Below, piece by piece: positions 17,418-27,919 of a stretch of DNA of 64,000 nt. Position numbers and translations under genes: made by a program. How positions within the stretch are numbered: position 1 is the first letter of the stretch; every line of letters begins with the position of its first letter. The notes below the pieces were generated by a model that was not told the DNA's origin, searched no databases, and was given only the letters and a program-made list of their open reading frames with translations. Source of the stretch: Thermocoleostomius sinensis A174 (GTDB taxonomy: Bacteria > Cyanobacteriota > Cyanobacteriia > Elainellales > Elainellaceae); assembly GCF_026802175.1 (NCBI RefSeq), contig NZ_CP113797.1, forward strand, positions 5,557,026 to 5,621,025. The letters are read 5' to 3'.

Positions 17418-19007
17418 CTACTCCACTCCTCCTTGCAAACACCGAATTGCCTCTAACATTCCCCGCGCCTTATTTAGTGTTTCCTGATATTCCCGATCGG
17501 GTTCTGAATCCGCCACTAGTCCGGCTCCTGCTTGCACACTCACAATCTGCTGCCCATTGGGCTGTCGGCGCACTACCATCGTACGGATTGCGATCGCCGT
17601 ATTCAATTGTCCCTCAAAGTCGTAGTAACCATACGCTCCCGAATATACACCGCGACGGCACGGCTCTAGGTCATGAATAATTTGCATCGCGCGAATTTTG
17701 GGCGCACCGCTCACCGTTCCAGCCGGAAAACAGGCTTTCAGCAGTTCCCAGGCGGTTTTGTCAGGAGCTAACTTGCCCACAACATTGCTGACGATATGCA
17801 TGACGTGAGAATAGCGTTCAATCACCATTAATTCGTCCACCGTCACGGTTCCATTGGCACAAACGCGCCCAAGATCGTTACGTCCCAAATCTACCAGCAT
17901 GACGTGTTCTGCCACTTCTTTCGGATCTTGCAGCAAATCTTCGGCCAACGCAGCATCTTCCTGGGGAGTTTTGCCCCGAGGGCGAGTTCCAGCGATCGGT
18001 CGCACCGTTGCCACCTTACTTCCATCCTGCTCGGGTGACAAATCGGCTTTTACCATCACTTCAGGACTAGAGCCAATAATCTGCCAGTCTTGAAAGTGGA
18101 AATAAGCCATGTAGGGGGAAGGATTGATTAACCGCAGCGATCGATATAAGGCAAACGGATCACCGCTATAGGTTGCCGAAAGCCGTTGCGAAATCACAAC
18201 CTGAAAAATATCACCTGCACGAATGTGGGCCTTGGCCTTTTCCACATTGGCGCAAAACTGTTCTTTCGTGAAATTACTAGTGTAAAAGGGAATTGGAGGT
18301 TGACCAATTTCCACGCCTTCTCTGTTCTCTACCCCTTGTTCCCTCCCCTCTGTTCCTGGTGGTGTCCATTGCAACACAGCATCTCGACTGGGAACGGGAG
18401 TTTGCAACTTATTGACTAGCTGACGAACTCGCTGACAGGCTTGATGGTAAGCTTGCTCTAAATCAACCTGTGGATTGCGTAGATCGGCATAGGCGATCGC
18501 CCAAATCTTACGTTTGACCTGATCAAAAATCAACAACTGATCGATTTGCATCCACAATCCATCAGGTAGATCTGTTTCATCAGGTGGATAAACTGGAACA
18601 CACGGCTCAATCCAGCGAATTAGCTCATAGCCCCAGAAACCAAATAAACCGCCAATTCCTGGAGGCAGTTGCGGTAACTTTACCGGATGAAACGGCTCCA
18701 AGCAAGCCGACAACGCTGTAAACGGATCGCCATCAAATCCCTGCGTTGAGCCATCTCGGTAGGTTTGCGTTGTACGATCGCCCCGTGTTTCAAGCACCCA
18801 CAAGGGATCACAGCCCAAAAAACTATAGCGTCCTAGATTTTCGCCCCCTTCCACCGACTCCAACAAAAAACTATAGGGCTGACCCGCACAAACTTTGTAC
18901 CAAGCCGAAACAGGAGTGTCAAGGTCAGCAACCCATTCTTGATAAACCGGAATGAAATTACCCTGCTGGGCTAGACAAACGAATTGATCAAAGGTTGGAG
19001 AAATCAT
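17418..19007 (-). CDS. trpE: anthranilate synthase component I
   Basis: TrpE makes anthranilate from chorismate with ammonia from TrpG, the first committed step to tryptophan. Chorismate-binding motifs are present (PFYTSNFTKEQFCANVEKAK, VISQRLSATY, PIAGTRPRG, FPAGTVSGAPKIRAM, YSGAYGYYDFEG, VQAGAGLVADSEPDREYQE). A feedback-type segment LLESVEGGENLGRYSF is present near residue 45. A variable, low-conservation insert (GTEGREQGVENREG) lies near residue 215. ATG 19007 gives the usual MISPTF start; the frame extends to 19049. No trpG or other trp gene is adjacent. Confidence 0.95.
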   Translation of the reverse strand: MISPTFDQFVCLAQQGNFIPVYQEWVADLDTPVSAWYKVCAGQPYSFLLESVEGGENLGRYSFLGCDPLWVLETRGDRTTQTYRDGSTQGFDGDPFTALSACLEPFHPVKLPQLPPGIGGLFGFWGYELIRWIEPCVPVYPPDETDLPDGLWMQIDQLLIFDQVKRKIWAIAYADLRNPQVDLEQAYHQACQRVRQLVNKLQTPVPSRDAVLQWTPPGTEGREQGVENREGVEIGQPPIPFYTSNFTKEQFCANVEKAKAHIRAGDIFQVVISQRLSATYSGDPFALYRSLRLINPSPYMAYFHFQDWQIIGSSPEVMVKADLSPEQDGSKVATVRPIAGTRPRGKTPQEDAALAEDLLQDPKEVAEHVMLVDLGRNDLGRVCANGTVTVDELMVIERYSHVMHIVSNVVGKLAPDKTAWELLKACFPAGTVSGAPKIRAMQIIHDLEPCRRGVYSGAYGYYDFEGQLNTAIAIRTMVVRRQPNGQQIVSVQAGAGLVADSEPDREYQETLNKARGMLEAIRCLQGGVE

Positions 19008-19049
19008 ACGTATGGTTGGATGTGGGCTTAGGCTTAAGTAGTCTACCAT

Positions 19050-19538
19050 TCCCCCTTCCTCCCATCAGTTCACCCCATTGCAGGATGAAACTTCATCGAG
19101 ATTGCGCAAATATAAAGGTCAATTACGATTAAATTCATCTACACTAGCTAAGGATAATGATTCAGTGAACTCTACAGCAACCCGTCAGCTACACCGGCCG
19201 AGTGGAGTAGAAATACTGAAGAGCGGTAATTCTGTTCTGCTTACTCTTGAGTCAGATAGCTCTGAGCATCAAACCTGGAGTAGCTAAGTTAAGTGGCTAA
19301 TTGCTGAATCCAACCGGAAACAACAAGTTTCCTATCGTATCCATCTAAAGTGGCTCAATCAATTAGTTCATTGAAATGTGCCCCGACTTTTTCAACTTCA
19401 CAAACCATTCAGTTTGCTGACTCGACCACCTAATTCACTTTTTGCTCAGCCCTCCATCCCTCACCACGAGTTTCAGTTCAATCCTATCCCTAAGATAGTT
19501 GCCCATCTATACCATCTCCAGTGGGAGACACAGACACA
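19050..19538. other. 489-bp region between trpE and a small hypothetical gene
   Basis: It should hold the trpE promoter (minus strand). A 69-codon plus-strand frame at 19078-19287 has no recognisable domain or ribosome site and I do not count it as a gene. No repeat or RNA motif seen. Confidence 0.5.
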
Positions 19539-19775
19539 ATGAGAGACTTTGTTTTAGACGCCCCAAACGAAAACCGCTACACCTACTTTGTTGCCTATTA
19601 CGGAAAAGATTTTCAAAAGCAAACAGCAGTGCTAAATGTTAGACATGATTTCACAGACTCAATTCAAGACCTACACGTCAAAATTCGATCGCGCATCAAT
19701 GAAGTCTTAGGACTAGAAACGCCTTCCTGCTACCACATTCTTGCTCTTGCCGCTCCAGAGGTCATTCCGGTTTAA
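19539..19775 (+). CDS. small cytoplasmic protein of unknown function
   Basis: The ATG at 19539 gives 78 residues (MRDFVLDAPNENRYTYFVAY...). The composition is that of a compact alpha/beta domain: two beta-like segments, YFVAYYGKDFQKQTAVLNV then SCYHILALAAP, flank a helix (SIQDLHVKIRSRINEVLGL). There is no signal peptide or membrane segment. I do not recognise the family. GGGAG lies about 12 bases upstream. It precedes glyA by 232 bases on the same strand. Confidence 0.55.
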   Translation: MRDFVLDAPNENRYTYFVAYYGKDFQKQTAVLNVRHDFTDSIQDLHVKIRSRINEVLGLETPSCYHILALAAPEVIPV

Positions 19776-20007
19776 GGTAGAATCTCATTAGACTTGTCTG
19801 TACGAGACTCAGAAGGCACAATCAATACGCCCAATACACCGATGTGACCGAGGTCAAGGTGGCTATTGCTGAAGAGATTCGCTCAGCTTCGAGGAGAGAG
19901 GAATATCAGAGTTATCATTAGTAGTCCGGGAGTGTTACACCGATAATCCTAATTTGAGGATTCTCCCTTATCCGTTTTGATCTCTAGACTCTCGTTGGAG
20001 TTTGATT

Positions 20008-21291
20008 GTGTCTCAAACAAATTTTGATTTTTTGGCAGAAACCGATCCTCTTGTTGCCGATCTGATTCAGAAAGAACTTCAGCGTCAACGGGATCACTTA
20101 GAGTTGATTGCTAGCGAAAACTTTACCTCTCCAGCCGTGATGGCGGCTCAAGGTTCGGTTCTCACCAATAAGTATGCCGAGGGCTTGCCAAAGAAGCGGT
20201 ATTATGGCGGCTGTGAATTGATTGACGAAATTGAGCAAATTGCGATCGATCGGGCGAAACAGTTGTTTGGTGCAGCCCATGCCAATGTCCAGCCTCACTC
20301 AGGTGCGCAGGCGAACTTTGCGGTCTTTTTGTCCTTGCTGGAACCTGGTGACACGTTCATGGGCATGGATTTATCCCACGGTGGACACTTGACACATGGA
20401 TCGCCTGTCAATGTGTCGGGCAAGTGGTTCCAAGCTTGTCATTATGGAGTGAACCAGAACACCGAGCAGCTTGATTATGATGAAGTTCGCGAACTGGCGC
20501 TCAAACATCGCCCAAAACTGATCATCTGTGGCTATTCGGCTTATTCGCGCATCATTCATTTTGACAAGTTCCGGGCGATCGCCGATGAAGTTGGGGCTTA
20601 TTTGATGGCCGACATCGCTCACATTGCGGGACTAGTGGCTACTGGACACCACCCTAGCCCCATTCCCCATTGTGATGTTGTCACCACTACCACGCACAAA
20701 ACGCTGCGGGGACCTCGAGGAGGGTTGATTTTGACCCGCGATACCGAACTGGGCAAAAAGTTTGATAAGTCTGTGTTTCCGGGTAGCCAAGGTGGCCCTC
20801 TAGAACATGTGATTGCCGCTAAAGCCGTGGCATTTGGGGAAGCCCTACAACCTGAGTTTAAAACTTACTCTGGGCAAGTGATTGCCAATGCTCAAGCTAT
20901 GGCCGCTCAACTGCAAGCGCGAGGCTTGAAAATTGTTTCCAATGGGACTGAAAATCACGTGATGTTGGTGGATTTGCGATCAATTGGCATGACCGGAAAA
21001 GTAGCCGATCAGTTAGTTAGTGGCGTTCATATCACAGCCAATAAAAACACCGTTCCTTTTGATCCAGAATCGCCTTTTGTTACTAGTGGTTTGCGCTTAG
21101 GCTCCCCTGCAATGACGACACGTGGTATGGGTGTGACAGAATTCACCGCAATTGGTGACATCATTACCGATCGATTGCTACATCCAGACGACGAAACGAT
21201 TGCGCAAGATTGCCGTCAGCGAGTAGCTAATCTGTGTACTCAATTTCCACTGTATCCTCATCTCACCATTCCAATTCCTGCATTAGTTTAA
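20008..21291 (+). CDS. glyA: serine hydroxymethyltransferase
   Basis: GlyA interconverts serine and glycine with tetrahydrofolate and supplies one-carbon units; in cyanobacteria it also matters for photorespiratory glycine. PLP-binding [15 protein letters not shown], the N-terminal [13 protein letters not shown] and [17 protein letters not shown] are exact family motifs. GTG 20008 is preferred as start because GGAG lies seven bases upstream; TTG 20002 is also in frame. The resulting 427 residues is the normal length. Confidence 0.97.
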   Translation: MSQTNFDFLAETDPLVADLIQKELQRQRDHLELIASENFTSPAVMAAQGSVLTNKYAEGLPKKRYYGGCELIDEIEQIAIDRAKQLFGAAHANVQPHSGAQANFAVFLSLLEPGDTFMGMDLSHGGHLTHGSPVNVSGKWFQACHYGVNQNTEQLDYDEVRELALKHRPKLIICGYSAYSRIIHFDKFRAIADEVGAYLMADIAHIAGLVATGHHPSPIPHCDVVTTTTHKTLRGPRGGLILTRDTELGKKFDKSVFPGSQGGPLEHVIAAKAVAFGEALQPEFKTYSGQVIANAQAMAAQLQARGLKIVSNGTENHVMLVDLRSIGMTGKVADQLVSGVHITANKNTVPFDPESPFVTSGLRLGSPAMTTRGMGVTEFTAIGDIITDRLLHPDDETIAQDCRQRVANLCTQFPLYPHLTIPIPALV

Positions 21292-22169
21292 GGAACAGGG
21301 TGGCAATGCTGTCTCAAGGCTGAAATTGAGGTTAACCCTACCCCAATCTTAGGAATACGAGAGTCGGCATTGCCTACTATATGCAAGTAACGGTGTTTGA
21401 ACAGTTTGGTAATAACTAGATATCATCAACGGCTCCAGACATTCTTACTGCCAATGAGAATGAATGAGGGAATCATGCCATCAGTTTGCGGCTTTTTCTT
21501 CTCATTCGATTGAAATAAATTAAGTAACATTCTAGTGTAACCACCGTGTCTAGACCCGCTCTCCCTGATATAAGCTTCTTAGATTCAAGTTGTGATTCCT
21601 GTTCGTTACTACGTTTGAATATCAACTCTGGAATTTAAGGGTATCCCGATGACGCTCTATTCCTGAACAGCTTGCAAGCTCAATCTAGTACTCTCTAGAT
21701 TTCTGCAATGACAATTTCTGCAATGACAATAGAAACAACCCACAAAAGATAGAATTTTACATATCAGTAGCACTCTTTATCAGTACGCGCTGTGCAGGCT
21801 AGTGTAGAAGCAAATCTCATCATCCCATCAATCGCATGATATCCTAGAAATATCTTTAGGTTTTCACCGCTTGGTGTCTGTCCTATGAACTATAGCTATG
21901 GCGTACTAGGGAGGTGTCCCTCCTAGGTTTGTGGGTAGTATAGTTTAGGCCAGGCGTTTAGACGAGCATCTGCCTGTTCTGACTCCTGAATTGGCTCAGA
22001 GTTTATCCAGTACGACCAGCTTTTGATTGCTGAAAGAATCAATCAAATGGGTTAGTAACCGAAGTGATGGAAGCTCAGGGAAACAGCCTAATTCAGTTGG
22101 CAGGTCGGCTTTTCACAAAAATTGGAAGCCTCGGCAGAAGTACGTTGATTCTTATCCAGAGCACCTTTC
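21292..22169. other. 878-bp non-coding region between glyA and a Crp-type regulator
   Basis: It contains a perfect 15-bp tandem repeat (21701-21730) and a hairpin CTAGGGAGG/CCCTCCTAG at 21906-21926 with a 3-4 base loop. Otherwise I see no reading frame with coding character; a frame at 22027-22290 overlaps the next gene out of frame. The length leaves room for a small RNA or a long leader of the regulator gene. Confidence 0.5.
21701..21730. repeat. perfect 15-bp tandem duplication
   Basis: The unit TTCTGCAATGACAAT occurs twice in direct succession. It lies in non-coding DNA; no function is apparent. Confidence 0.8.
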
Positions 22170-22853
22170 ATGCAGACTGCTGCTTTTAGTGAATTATTTC
22201 CCTTGTTTAGTGCCGCTAGCCCGGAGACGATCGAATGGCTTTTGTCAATTACGGTTGAACACGAATATCCGGCAGAACGAGTCGTGTTAATGGAAGATGC
22301 TTGGGGAAATGCAGTCTATTTTGTCGAATCGGGCTGGGTGAAAGTCCGTCGGCATGTAGGGGATGACGTTGTAACGCTAGCAATCCTGGGACGTGGTGAT
22401 TTTTTTGGCGAGATGGCAATTTTAGATGAATCGCCTCGTTCAACGGATGTTGTGGCATTGTCATCTGTGCGCTTGTTGAGCATTTCAGCTCAACGATTTA
22501 TTCAAACGCTATTTAAAGATTCTCAGCTTCACCATCGTATGTTGCAACTGATGGTGAAGCGTTTGCGGCAAACTAACTACCGCTTTCAACTGCGGCATCA
22601 GCCTCCGGCTATTAAACTGGCTAACACGCTTGTCTCATTAGGAGAAAACTACGGACTGCCTTCCGAGCACGGGACGGAGATTTTCAACATTCCTCATCGC
22701 GATTTGGCTGATGTGAGTGATATTACACCCGATGAAGCCCTGAAGATTATGGATAAATTGCACAGTAAGGGCTGGATCAAAATTGATACCCATCGTCAGG
22801 TTGTTTACCTAGTCAACATGCGACAGCTAACACATTTAGCAGGCAAAGTTTGA
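22170..22853 (+). CDS. Crp/Fnr-family regulator with intact cyclic-nucleotide pocket motif
   Basis: 227 residues. The barrel has GDFFGEMAILDESPRSTDV, the phosphate-binding cassette with Glu, Arg and Ser/Thr in the positions that contact cAMP in CRP, so cyclic nucleotide binding is plausible. The winged HTH is IFNIPHRDLADVSDITPDEALKIMDKL, divergent from NtcA. Such proteins act as dimeric DNA-binding regulators. It is followed by an M61 peptidase gene 121 bases downstream on the same strand. The targets cannot be inferred. Confidence 0.88.
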   Translation: MQTAAFSELFPLFSAASPETIEWLLSITVEHEYPAERVVLMEDAWGNAVYFVESGWVKVRRHVGDDVVTLAILGRGDFFGEMAILDESPRSTDVVALSSVRLLSISAQRFIQTLFKDSQLHHRMLQLMVKRLRQTNYRFQLRHQPPAIKLANTLVSLGENYGLPSEHGTEIFNIPHRDLADVSDITPDEALKIMDKLHSKGWIKIDTHRQVVYLVNMRQLTHLAGKV

Positions 22854-22974
22854 TGATGGAAGTTGCTTAAAAAACTCCCTGTTGAGAGTTGTTAGCTGTG
22901 AGTTGTTAGTTGGGGATGTTTAGAGGCACAATACCCAAACAACCCATTCATTGCCGAGCAGCCAACAACTAGAA

Positions 22975-24765
22975 ATGACAGAAGCTACTCAAGTTCGACC
23001 GCAATCGTTATCTCGCACTGCTTTAGACATCCACTATTACGTCTCGATGCCTCAACCTTCCTCTCACTTGTTTGAGGTGACGCTACAAATTAAAGGATGG
23101 CACGCAGACGTTTTGGATTTGAAGATGCCCGTTTGGACACCGGGTTCTTATCTGGTACGAGAGTATGCTAGACATCTCCAAGAATTCCAGGCAGAAGGAG
23201 AGCGATCGCTGAGTTGGCAGAAGCTGAGTAAAAACCATTGGCAGATTGCAACGCCCGCAACCAGTGATATTACGGTACGCTATCGTATTTATGCGAACGA
23301 ACTAACAGTTCGCACCAACCATCTCGACTCAACCCATGCCTACTTCAACGGCGCAGCGTTGTTCTTCTATATTCCTGGCTTTGAGCACCATCCCTTGCAT
23401 GTGACGATCGTGCTGCCCAAACCGGAATGGCGAATTGCGACCCCGCTACCCTCGGTTGCGTCGGAACCTAACACCTTTGAAGCCATCGATTTTGATACCT
23501 TAGTCGATAGCCCATTTGAAGTAGGGTTACACTTTCACTGCGAGTTTGAAGTTTTGGGGAAACCGCACGAATTCGTAATTTGGGGCATGGGCAACGCCGA
23601 GCCAGAGCAAATTGTGGCTGATACTCAGAAAATCATTGAAGTCGAGGCGGCGCTGTTTGGGGGATTGCCCTACGATCGCTATTTATTCTTATTACATTTG
23701 GCGACCCAAGGGTTCGGCGGACTAGAGCACAAAAACTCTTGTTCACTGATCTATTCCCGATTTGGCTTTCGCAATGAAGAGCGCTACTATCGGTTTATGC
23801 AACTGGTTGCGCACGAATTCTTTCATCTGTGGAATGTGAAACGGATTCGACCCAAAGCGCTGGAAGTCTTCAACTACGAGGGGGAAAACTACACACCGTC
23901 GTTGTGGTTTAGCGAAGGTACAACCAGCTATTACGATTTGGTCTTGCCAATGCGGGCTGGTATTTATGATGCCCGGACATTTTTGAAGAATCTAAGCAAA
24001 GAAATCTCTCGCTACTTGACCATTCCCGGACGACACATTCAAGCGTTAAGCGAATCGAGTTTCGATGCTTGGATCAAGCTCTACCGCCGCGATGCGAACA
24101 GCGATAATTCCCAAATTTCCTACTATCTCAAAGGAGAGATGGTGTCACTACTGCTGGATTTGCAAATTCGCTCGAAGTTTCATAACCAGCGATCGCTGGA
24201 TGATGTGATGCGGCAAATGTGGCAACAGTTTGGACAGCTTGAAATTGGCTTTACCCCGGAACAATTGCAAACGGTGATTGAATCAGTAGCAGAAGAATCC
24301 TTGAGCGATTTCTTTCAGCGCTATCTGCACACTACTGAAGATCTACCGTTTGATTCATATCTCACTTTGTTCGGACTGCGGCTTCAACCCGAAGACAACC
24401 ACCATCTGCCTCCTTTCCTAGGTCTCACCGCCAAATCAGAGAACGGACGTGAAATCATCAAATTTGTCGAGGTGGGGTCGCCTGCACAACAAGCTGGTCT
24501 TGATTCGGAGGATGAATTGCTCGCCATTAATGGACTGCGAGTCAAAGCCGCTGAGTTGAGCGATCGTCTGCGGGATTTTTACCCTGGTGAACTCATTTAT
24601 ATTTCTGTATTTCACCAGGATGAGCTATGTACTTATCCCGTTACGTTAGGGGAACCTCGCCCTGCGTCCTACCAATTAGTTGCCGTTGAATCGCCGACTT
24701 CAGAGCAGCAGCAAGCGCTGGAAGGATGGCTGGGTGTTGCTTGGGATAAGATGTGGTTGTCGTAA
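22975..24765 (+). CDS. M61-family zinc aminopeptidase with PDZ domain
   Basis: 596 residues from ATG 22975 (a TTG-initiated extension begins at 22951). The zinc site is HEFFHLWN (H280, E281, H284), with the third-ligand region WFSEGTTSYYDL ~30 residues on, and GGLEH upstream, the glycyl-aminopeptidase M61 pattern. The C-terminal ~100 residues form a PDZ domain (GREIIKFVEVGSPAQQAGLDSEDELLAINGLRV). No signal peptide is seen, so it is likely cytoplasmic. The family prefers Gly/Ala N-termini. Confidence 0.92.
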   Translation: MTEATQVRPQSLSRTALDIHYYVSMPQPSSHLFEVTLQIKGWHADVLDLKMPVWTPGSYLVREYARHLQEFQAEGERSLSWQKLSKNHWQIATPATSDITVRYRIYANELTVRTNHLDSTHAYFNGAALFFYIPGFEHHPLHVTIVLPKPEWRIATPLPSVASEPNTFEAIDFDTLVDSPFEVGLHFHCEFEVLGKPHEFVIWGMGNAEPEQIVADTQKIIEVEAALFGGLPYDRYLFLLHLATQGFGGLEHKNSCSLIYSRFGFRNEERYYRFMQLVAHEFFHLWNVKRIRPKALEVFNYEGENYTPSLWFSEGTTSYYDLVLPMRAGIYDARTFLKNLSKEISRYLTIPGRHIQALSESSFDAWIKLYRRDANSDNSQISYYLKGEMVSLLLDLQIRSKFHNQRSLDDVMRQMWQQFGQLEIGFTPEQLQTVIESVAEESLSDFFQRYLHTTEDLPFDSYLTLFGLRLQPEDNHHLPPFLGLTAKSENGREIIKFVEVGSPAQQAGLDSEDELLAINGLRVKAAELSDRLRDFYPGELIYISVFHQDELCTYPVTLGEPRPASYQLVAVESPTSEQQQALEGWLGVAWDKMWLS

Positions 24766-24775
24766 GCAGGACTTG

Positions 24776-24841
24776 GGAATTAGGGATTAGGGGTTGGGGG
24801 TTAGAGGCAATGTCTCTAGCTTTTGTCTAATCCCGAATTCC
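24776..24841. terminator. bidirectional hairpin between convergent M61 and ybjQ-like genes
   Basis: GGAATTAGGGATTAG (24776-24790) pairs with CTAATCCCGAATTCC (24827-24841), 14 of 15 bases, across a 36-base loop. It fills the whole gap between the two stop codons. Confidence 0.5.
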
Positions 24842-24852
24842 GCATCCGTCAG

Positions 24853-25188
24853 TTATCGCCCCGACTGTAATCGCACTGCTGTACCGCTGGCTGTAATCAG
24901 CAACAGCGCTCCCGACTGATCAATATTCACCGTTCCGGTATCAATTTCAATGCCCAACACGGCATTAGCGCCCAAGCTGGCGGCTCGCTGCTGCAATTCT
25001 GCCAGGGCATCGCGATGGCCGCGTTCAAACACTCGCTCATAGCTGGCAGTACGACCACCGATGATGTCGCGAATTCCGGCAAAAAAGTCTCTCAGGGCGT
25101 TTGTTCCATAGACGACTTCTGCCGTGACGACGCCTAAGTAAGCTTCGACAACGGCTCCTTGGATGACATCAGTTGTTGATAGAATCAT
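24853..25188 (-). CDS. YbjQ/UPF0145 family protein
   Basis: 111 residues, the normal length for the pentamer-forming YbjQ family. Family features are the N-terminal STTDVIQGAVVEAYLGVV, the FFAGIRDIIGGRTASYE loop and LGANAVLGIEIDTGTV. The family is annotated as a putative heavy-metal-binding domain, but its role is not settled. It is cytoplasmic and short. It is divergent from the TPR gene with 36 bases between starts, so the promoters must overlap. Confidence 0.9.
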   Translation of the reverse strand: MILSTTDVIQGAVVEAYLGVVTAEVVYGTNALRDFFAGIRDIIGGRTASYERVFERGHRDALAELQQRAASLGANAVLGIEIDTGTVNIDQSGALLLITASGTAVRLQSGR

Positions 25189-25224
25189 CTATTGTCCTTA
25201 CACAATCTTACGCTGTTACCCTAG

Positions 25225-26409
25225 ATGACCTTACCATTCCCACGACTGACTGTACATAAGCCTGCATCTAAGCAATCGGTCTGGCTAAGTGTTTGCTTGG
25301 GAGGAGCCGTCATCATCTCACCTCAGATGGCTCAAGCTCAAATAGTTTCGCATCCAATTGCCCCTGATGTAACTATCCAGCCTCTCGTTGCTCGGAATCG
25401 AGTTGCCCCAACTATTGCCCAAAATAACGACGATCGCCTCAATGAGTTACTGAAGCAAGGGCGAGAATTGGTAGACGCAGGAAATTTAGCAGAAGCGATC
25501 GCGGTGTATGAAGAGGCAGCCCGCCTAGAGCCAGACAATGCCCGAATTTTCTCGGCGATCGGTTTTTTGCAAGCACGACAAAACAATTTTCAAGCCGCCG
25601 TTGAGTCGTACCAGCAGGCTGTGTCCCTAGAGGGCGACAATGCTGATTTCTACTATGCGTTGGGCTACAGCCAAGCCAACTTGGGGAACTATGCCGGGGC
25701 GGCTGATGCGTATCGTCGGGCGGCTCAACTCAGTCCTAATAATATCGAAGCGTTGCTGGGGTTGGGGGTGGTGTTGGCGCGGCAGGAAAACTATGCCGGG
25801 GCGATCGAGGTCTATCAACAAGTGCTGCGGCAACGGCCAGATGATGCTCAAATTCACGAATTTATTGGCTCGGCCTATCTCCAGGAAGGACGATACGAGG
25901 ATGCCCTAGCTTCACTACAGCGAGCGGCGCAATTATCACCTCGGCGTGGCAGCGTGCAACTAAACTTAGGTGTAGCGTTGCTGAATTTGGGAGATACTGC
26001 GGCTGGAATGGCGGCCCTAGAACGAGCGGCCCAGTTTGAACCGCGCAATGGGTATATTCACTTGCAAATTGGCGATATCTATCGACTACAAGGAGATTTG
26101 CCTAGAGCACTGCAACAGTATGAGCGAGCCGTTTCGGTACAGCCAAGCCTAAAGGAGGGGCATGCGGTCTTGGGTGAGTTGTATCTAGAGCAGGAAGACT
26201 ATTTGCGGGCAATTGTTGCTTATCGGGAACTGATTGAATTAGCTCCAGAAGATGCTGATGCTTATTATCACCTTGGACTAGCGCTGAAGGGACGCAATCG
26301 TACGGCTGAGGCTCTGAATGCTCTCCAAACCGCCCGGACTCTTTATCAACAGCAGGGCAATGCTGAAGGGGTTGATAAGGTGGAGACCGCGATCGATGAC
26401 ATTGATTAA
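25225..26409 (+). CDS. secreted TPR-repeat protein
   Basis: A basic, hydrophobic N-terminus (VWLSVCLGGAVIISPQMAQA, then a likely cleavage after AQA) indicates export. From about residue 70 to 390 there are roughly nine tandem 34-residue tetratricopeptide units (for example NLAEAIAVYEEAARLEPDN, NYAGAADAYRRAAQLSPNN, NYAGAIEVYQQVLRQRPDD). TPR arrays scaffold protein complexes; the partner is unknown. It is followed by an AI-2E-family gene after 260 bases. A weak Ala-rich stretch precedes the repeats. Confidence 0.88.
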   Translation: MTLPFPRLTVHKPASKQSVWLSVCLGGAVIISPQMAQAQIVSHPIAPDVTIQPLVARNRVAPTIAQNNDDRLNELLKQGRELVDAGNLAEAIAVYEEAARLEPDNARIFSAIGFLQARQNNFQAAVESYQQAVSLEGDNADFYYALGYSQANLGNYAGAADAYRRAAQLSPNNIEALLGLGVVLARQENYAGAIEVYQQVLRQRPDDAQIHEFIGSAYLQEGRYEDALASLQRAAQLSPRRGSVQLNLGVALLNLGDTAAGMAALERAAQFEPRNGYIHLQIGDIYRLQGDLPRALQQYERAVSVQPSLKEGHAVLGELYLEQEDYLRAIVAYRELIELAPEDADAYYHLGLALKGRNRTAEALNALQTARTLYQQQGNAEGVDKVETAIDDID

Positions 26410-26669
26410 TGATTGAGACGACATCGATTAAAACATTAATGAAGTTGATAGAAACGAAGGTAGAGATGGCTTCAGGTTGAAATCTACTTCTGAGATTAAT
26501 TTCCGGGCTTAATAAGCTTGAACCTTGATCGGCCCTTAACGGCTGAATCAACGTCCGAACGGTGGACTGTGAGACCGATCGCCAACGAATTAAGCTATAG
26601 AGGTTAAGCGGGGCTATCTAGTCGTTATGTCCATTGTTGTACACTCATCGTAGGACTTGCGATTGTGAA

Positions 26670-27779
26670 ATGTTTCAGTCATTGAACAAGCTCCCTCCCC
26701 TCGTTAGTTGGGGGCTGCTGTTTCCCATTATTTTCCTGAACGGTTGGCTCTTGCTCGTTTTGGCGCAGGAGCTACAGCCCTTGCTAAGTATTTTGATCAG
26801 CGCTACGCTGCTGGCTTTTTTGTTAGACTATCCGATTCGATTTTTGGTCGATCGGGGCGTCAGTCGCGGCATCGCTATCAGTCTAGTGCTGCTGGTGTTT
26901 CTGTTAATTCTGGTAGTGTCGGGCGTGTTTCTGATTCCCCTAATTTTGAAACAAGCCAATGAACTGTTGACCAAATTGCCGGAGTGGATTAAATCAGGTC
27001 AGCAGCAGTTGATCAGCCTAGAGGATTGGGCCATTGCTCAGCAGTTACCGATCGATCTCAGCACGACGATTAATCAACTGGTGGCACGACTGACAACCGG
27101 ATTGCGCGCCCTCACTAGCCAAGCCTTCAGCATTGTATTTGGAGCGATCGGCAGTGTCGTTAATGTGTTTCTGACGTTAGTGTTTACAATCTTTTTGGTG
27201 CTGCGCGGCGAAAGCCTGTGGGCTGGCATTTTAGGATGGTTTCCGCCTCAGTGGAACCTACGTATTCGCGAGTCGTTGCCCGAAAACTTTGAGCGCTATA
27301 TTGCTGGACAAGTGACAATGGCGACGATTGTTGGCATTGTACAAACAACCACGCTGGTCATTTTGCGGGTTCCCTTGCCACAACTGTTTGGCATTGGCAT
27401 TGGCGTAGCAACGCTGATTCCCTTTGGCGGAACTGTCACTATTATCACGGTTAGTTCTCTGCTAGCCCTGCAAAACTTTTGGCTGGGCTTTAAAGTCTTG
27501 CTAGTGGCCATAAGCATTAACTGGGCGATTGAAAATATTTTGGCGCCGCGCATTGTAGGCGAACTGACCGGACTCAATCCCGTCTGGATGTTGATATCAC
27601 TGGATCTGGGTCTGAAATTAGGGGGCGCGTTGGGGCTAGTGATTGCTGTACCGATTGCCAGCTTCATTAAAGCCACTGCTGATACGATTCGCAACAGCCG
27701 ATCGGGGTCTTCGCTGGTCTTGGTGACGGGAGACCCTCCCGCAGTGGAAGAACAACCCGTTGGGCGATCGGACGAGTGA
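26670..27779 (+). CDS. AI-2E (PerM/TqsA) family membrane permease
   Basis: 369 residues from ATG 26670; the frame opens earlier at 26634 with a TTG. About eight membrane segments are seen. The C-terminal family signature GVATLIPFGGTVTII (family PxxGP/F-like) and the terminal NPVWMLISLDLGLKLGGALGLVIAVPIASFIK are recognisable. Members export autoinducer-2 or small ions/solutes; substrate cannot be read. The cytoplasmic tail is charged (GRSDE). It converges with a small membrane-protein gene. Confidence 0.88.
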   Translation: MFQSLNKLPPLVSWGLLFPIIFLNGWLLLVLAQELQPLLSILISATLLAFLLDYPIRFLVDRGVSRGIAISLVLLVFLLILVVSGVFLIPLILKQANELLTKLPEWIKSGQQQLISLEDWAIAQQLPIDLSTTINQLVARLTTGLRALTSQAFSIVFGAIGSVVNVFLTLVFTIFLVLRGESLWAGILGWFPPQWNLRIRESLPENFERYIAGQVTMATIVGIVQTTTLVILRVPLPQLFGIGIGVATLIPFGGTVTIITVSSLLALQNFWLGFKVLLVAISINWAIENILAPRIVGELTGLNPVWMLISLDLGLKLGGALGLVIAVPIASFIKATADTIRNSRSGSSLVLVTGDPPAVEEQPVGRSDE

Positions 27780-27919
27780 AGAACAAATCGGTTGAGGCGC
27801 GACGTACTGACCGTTAGAAGTATTTTGAACTAGTACGCAAACTACTCTAGAGTGAGACCGCTACGCCATTTGCTGCTCTGTGGGCATTATCGAATCAAGT
27901 GATGAACTTGACAGCGAAC

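Noticed and set aside
19078-19287. 69-codon frame upstream of the small hypothetical gene
   Set aside because: No ribosome site, no homologous feel, overlaps the expected trpE promoter.
22027-22290. 87-codon frame overlapping the second Crp gene
   Set aside because: Out of frame with a clear Crp coding region and composed of its shadow.
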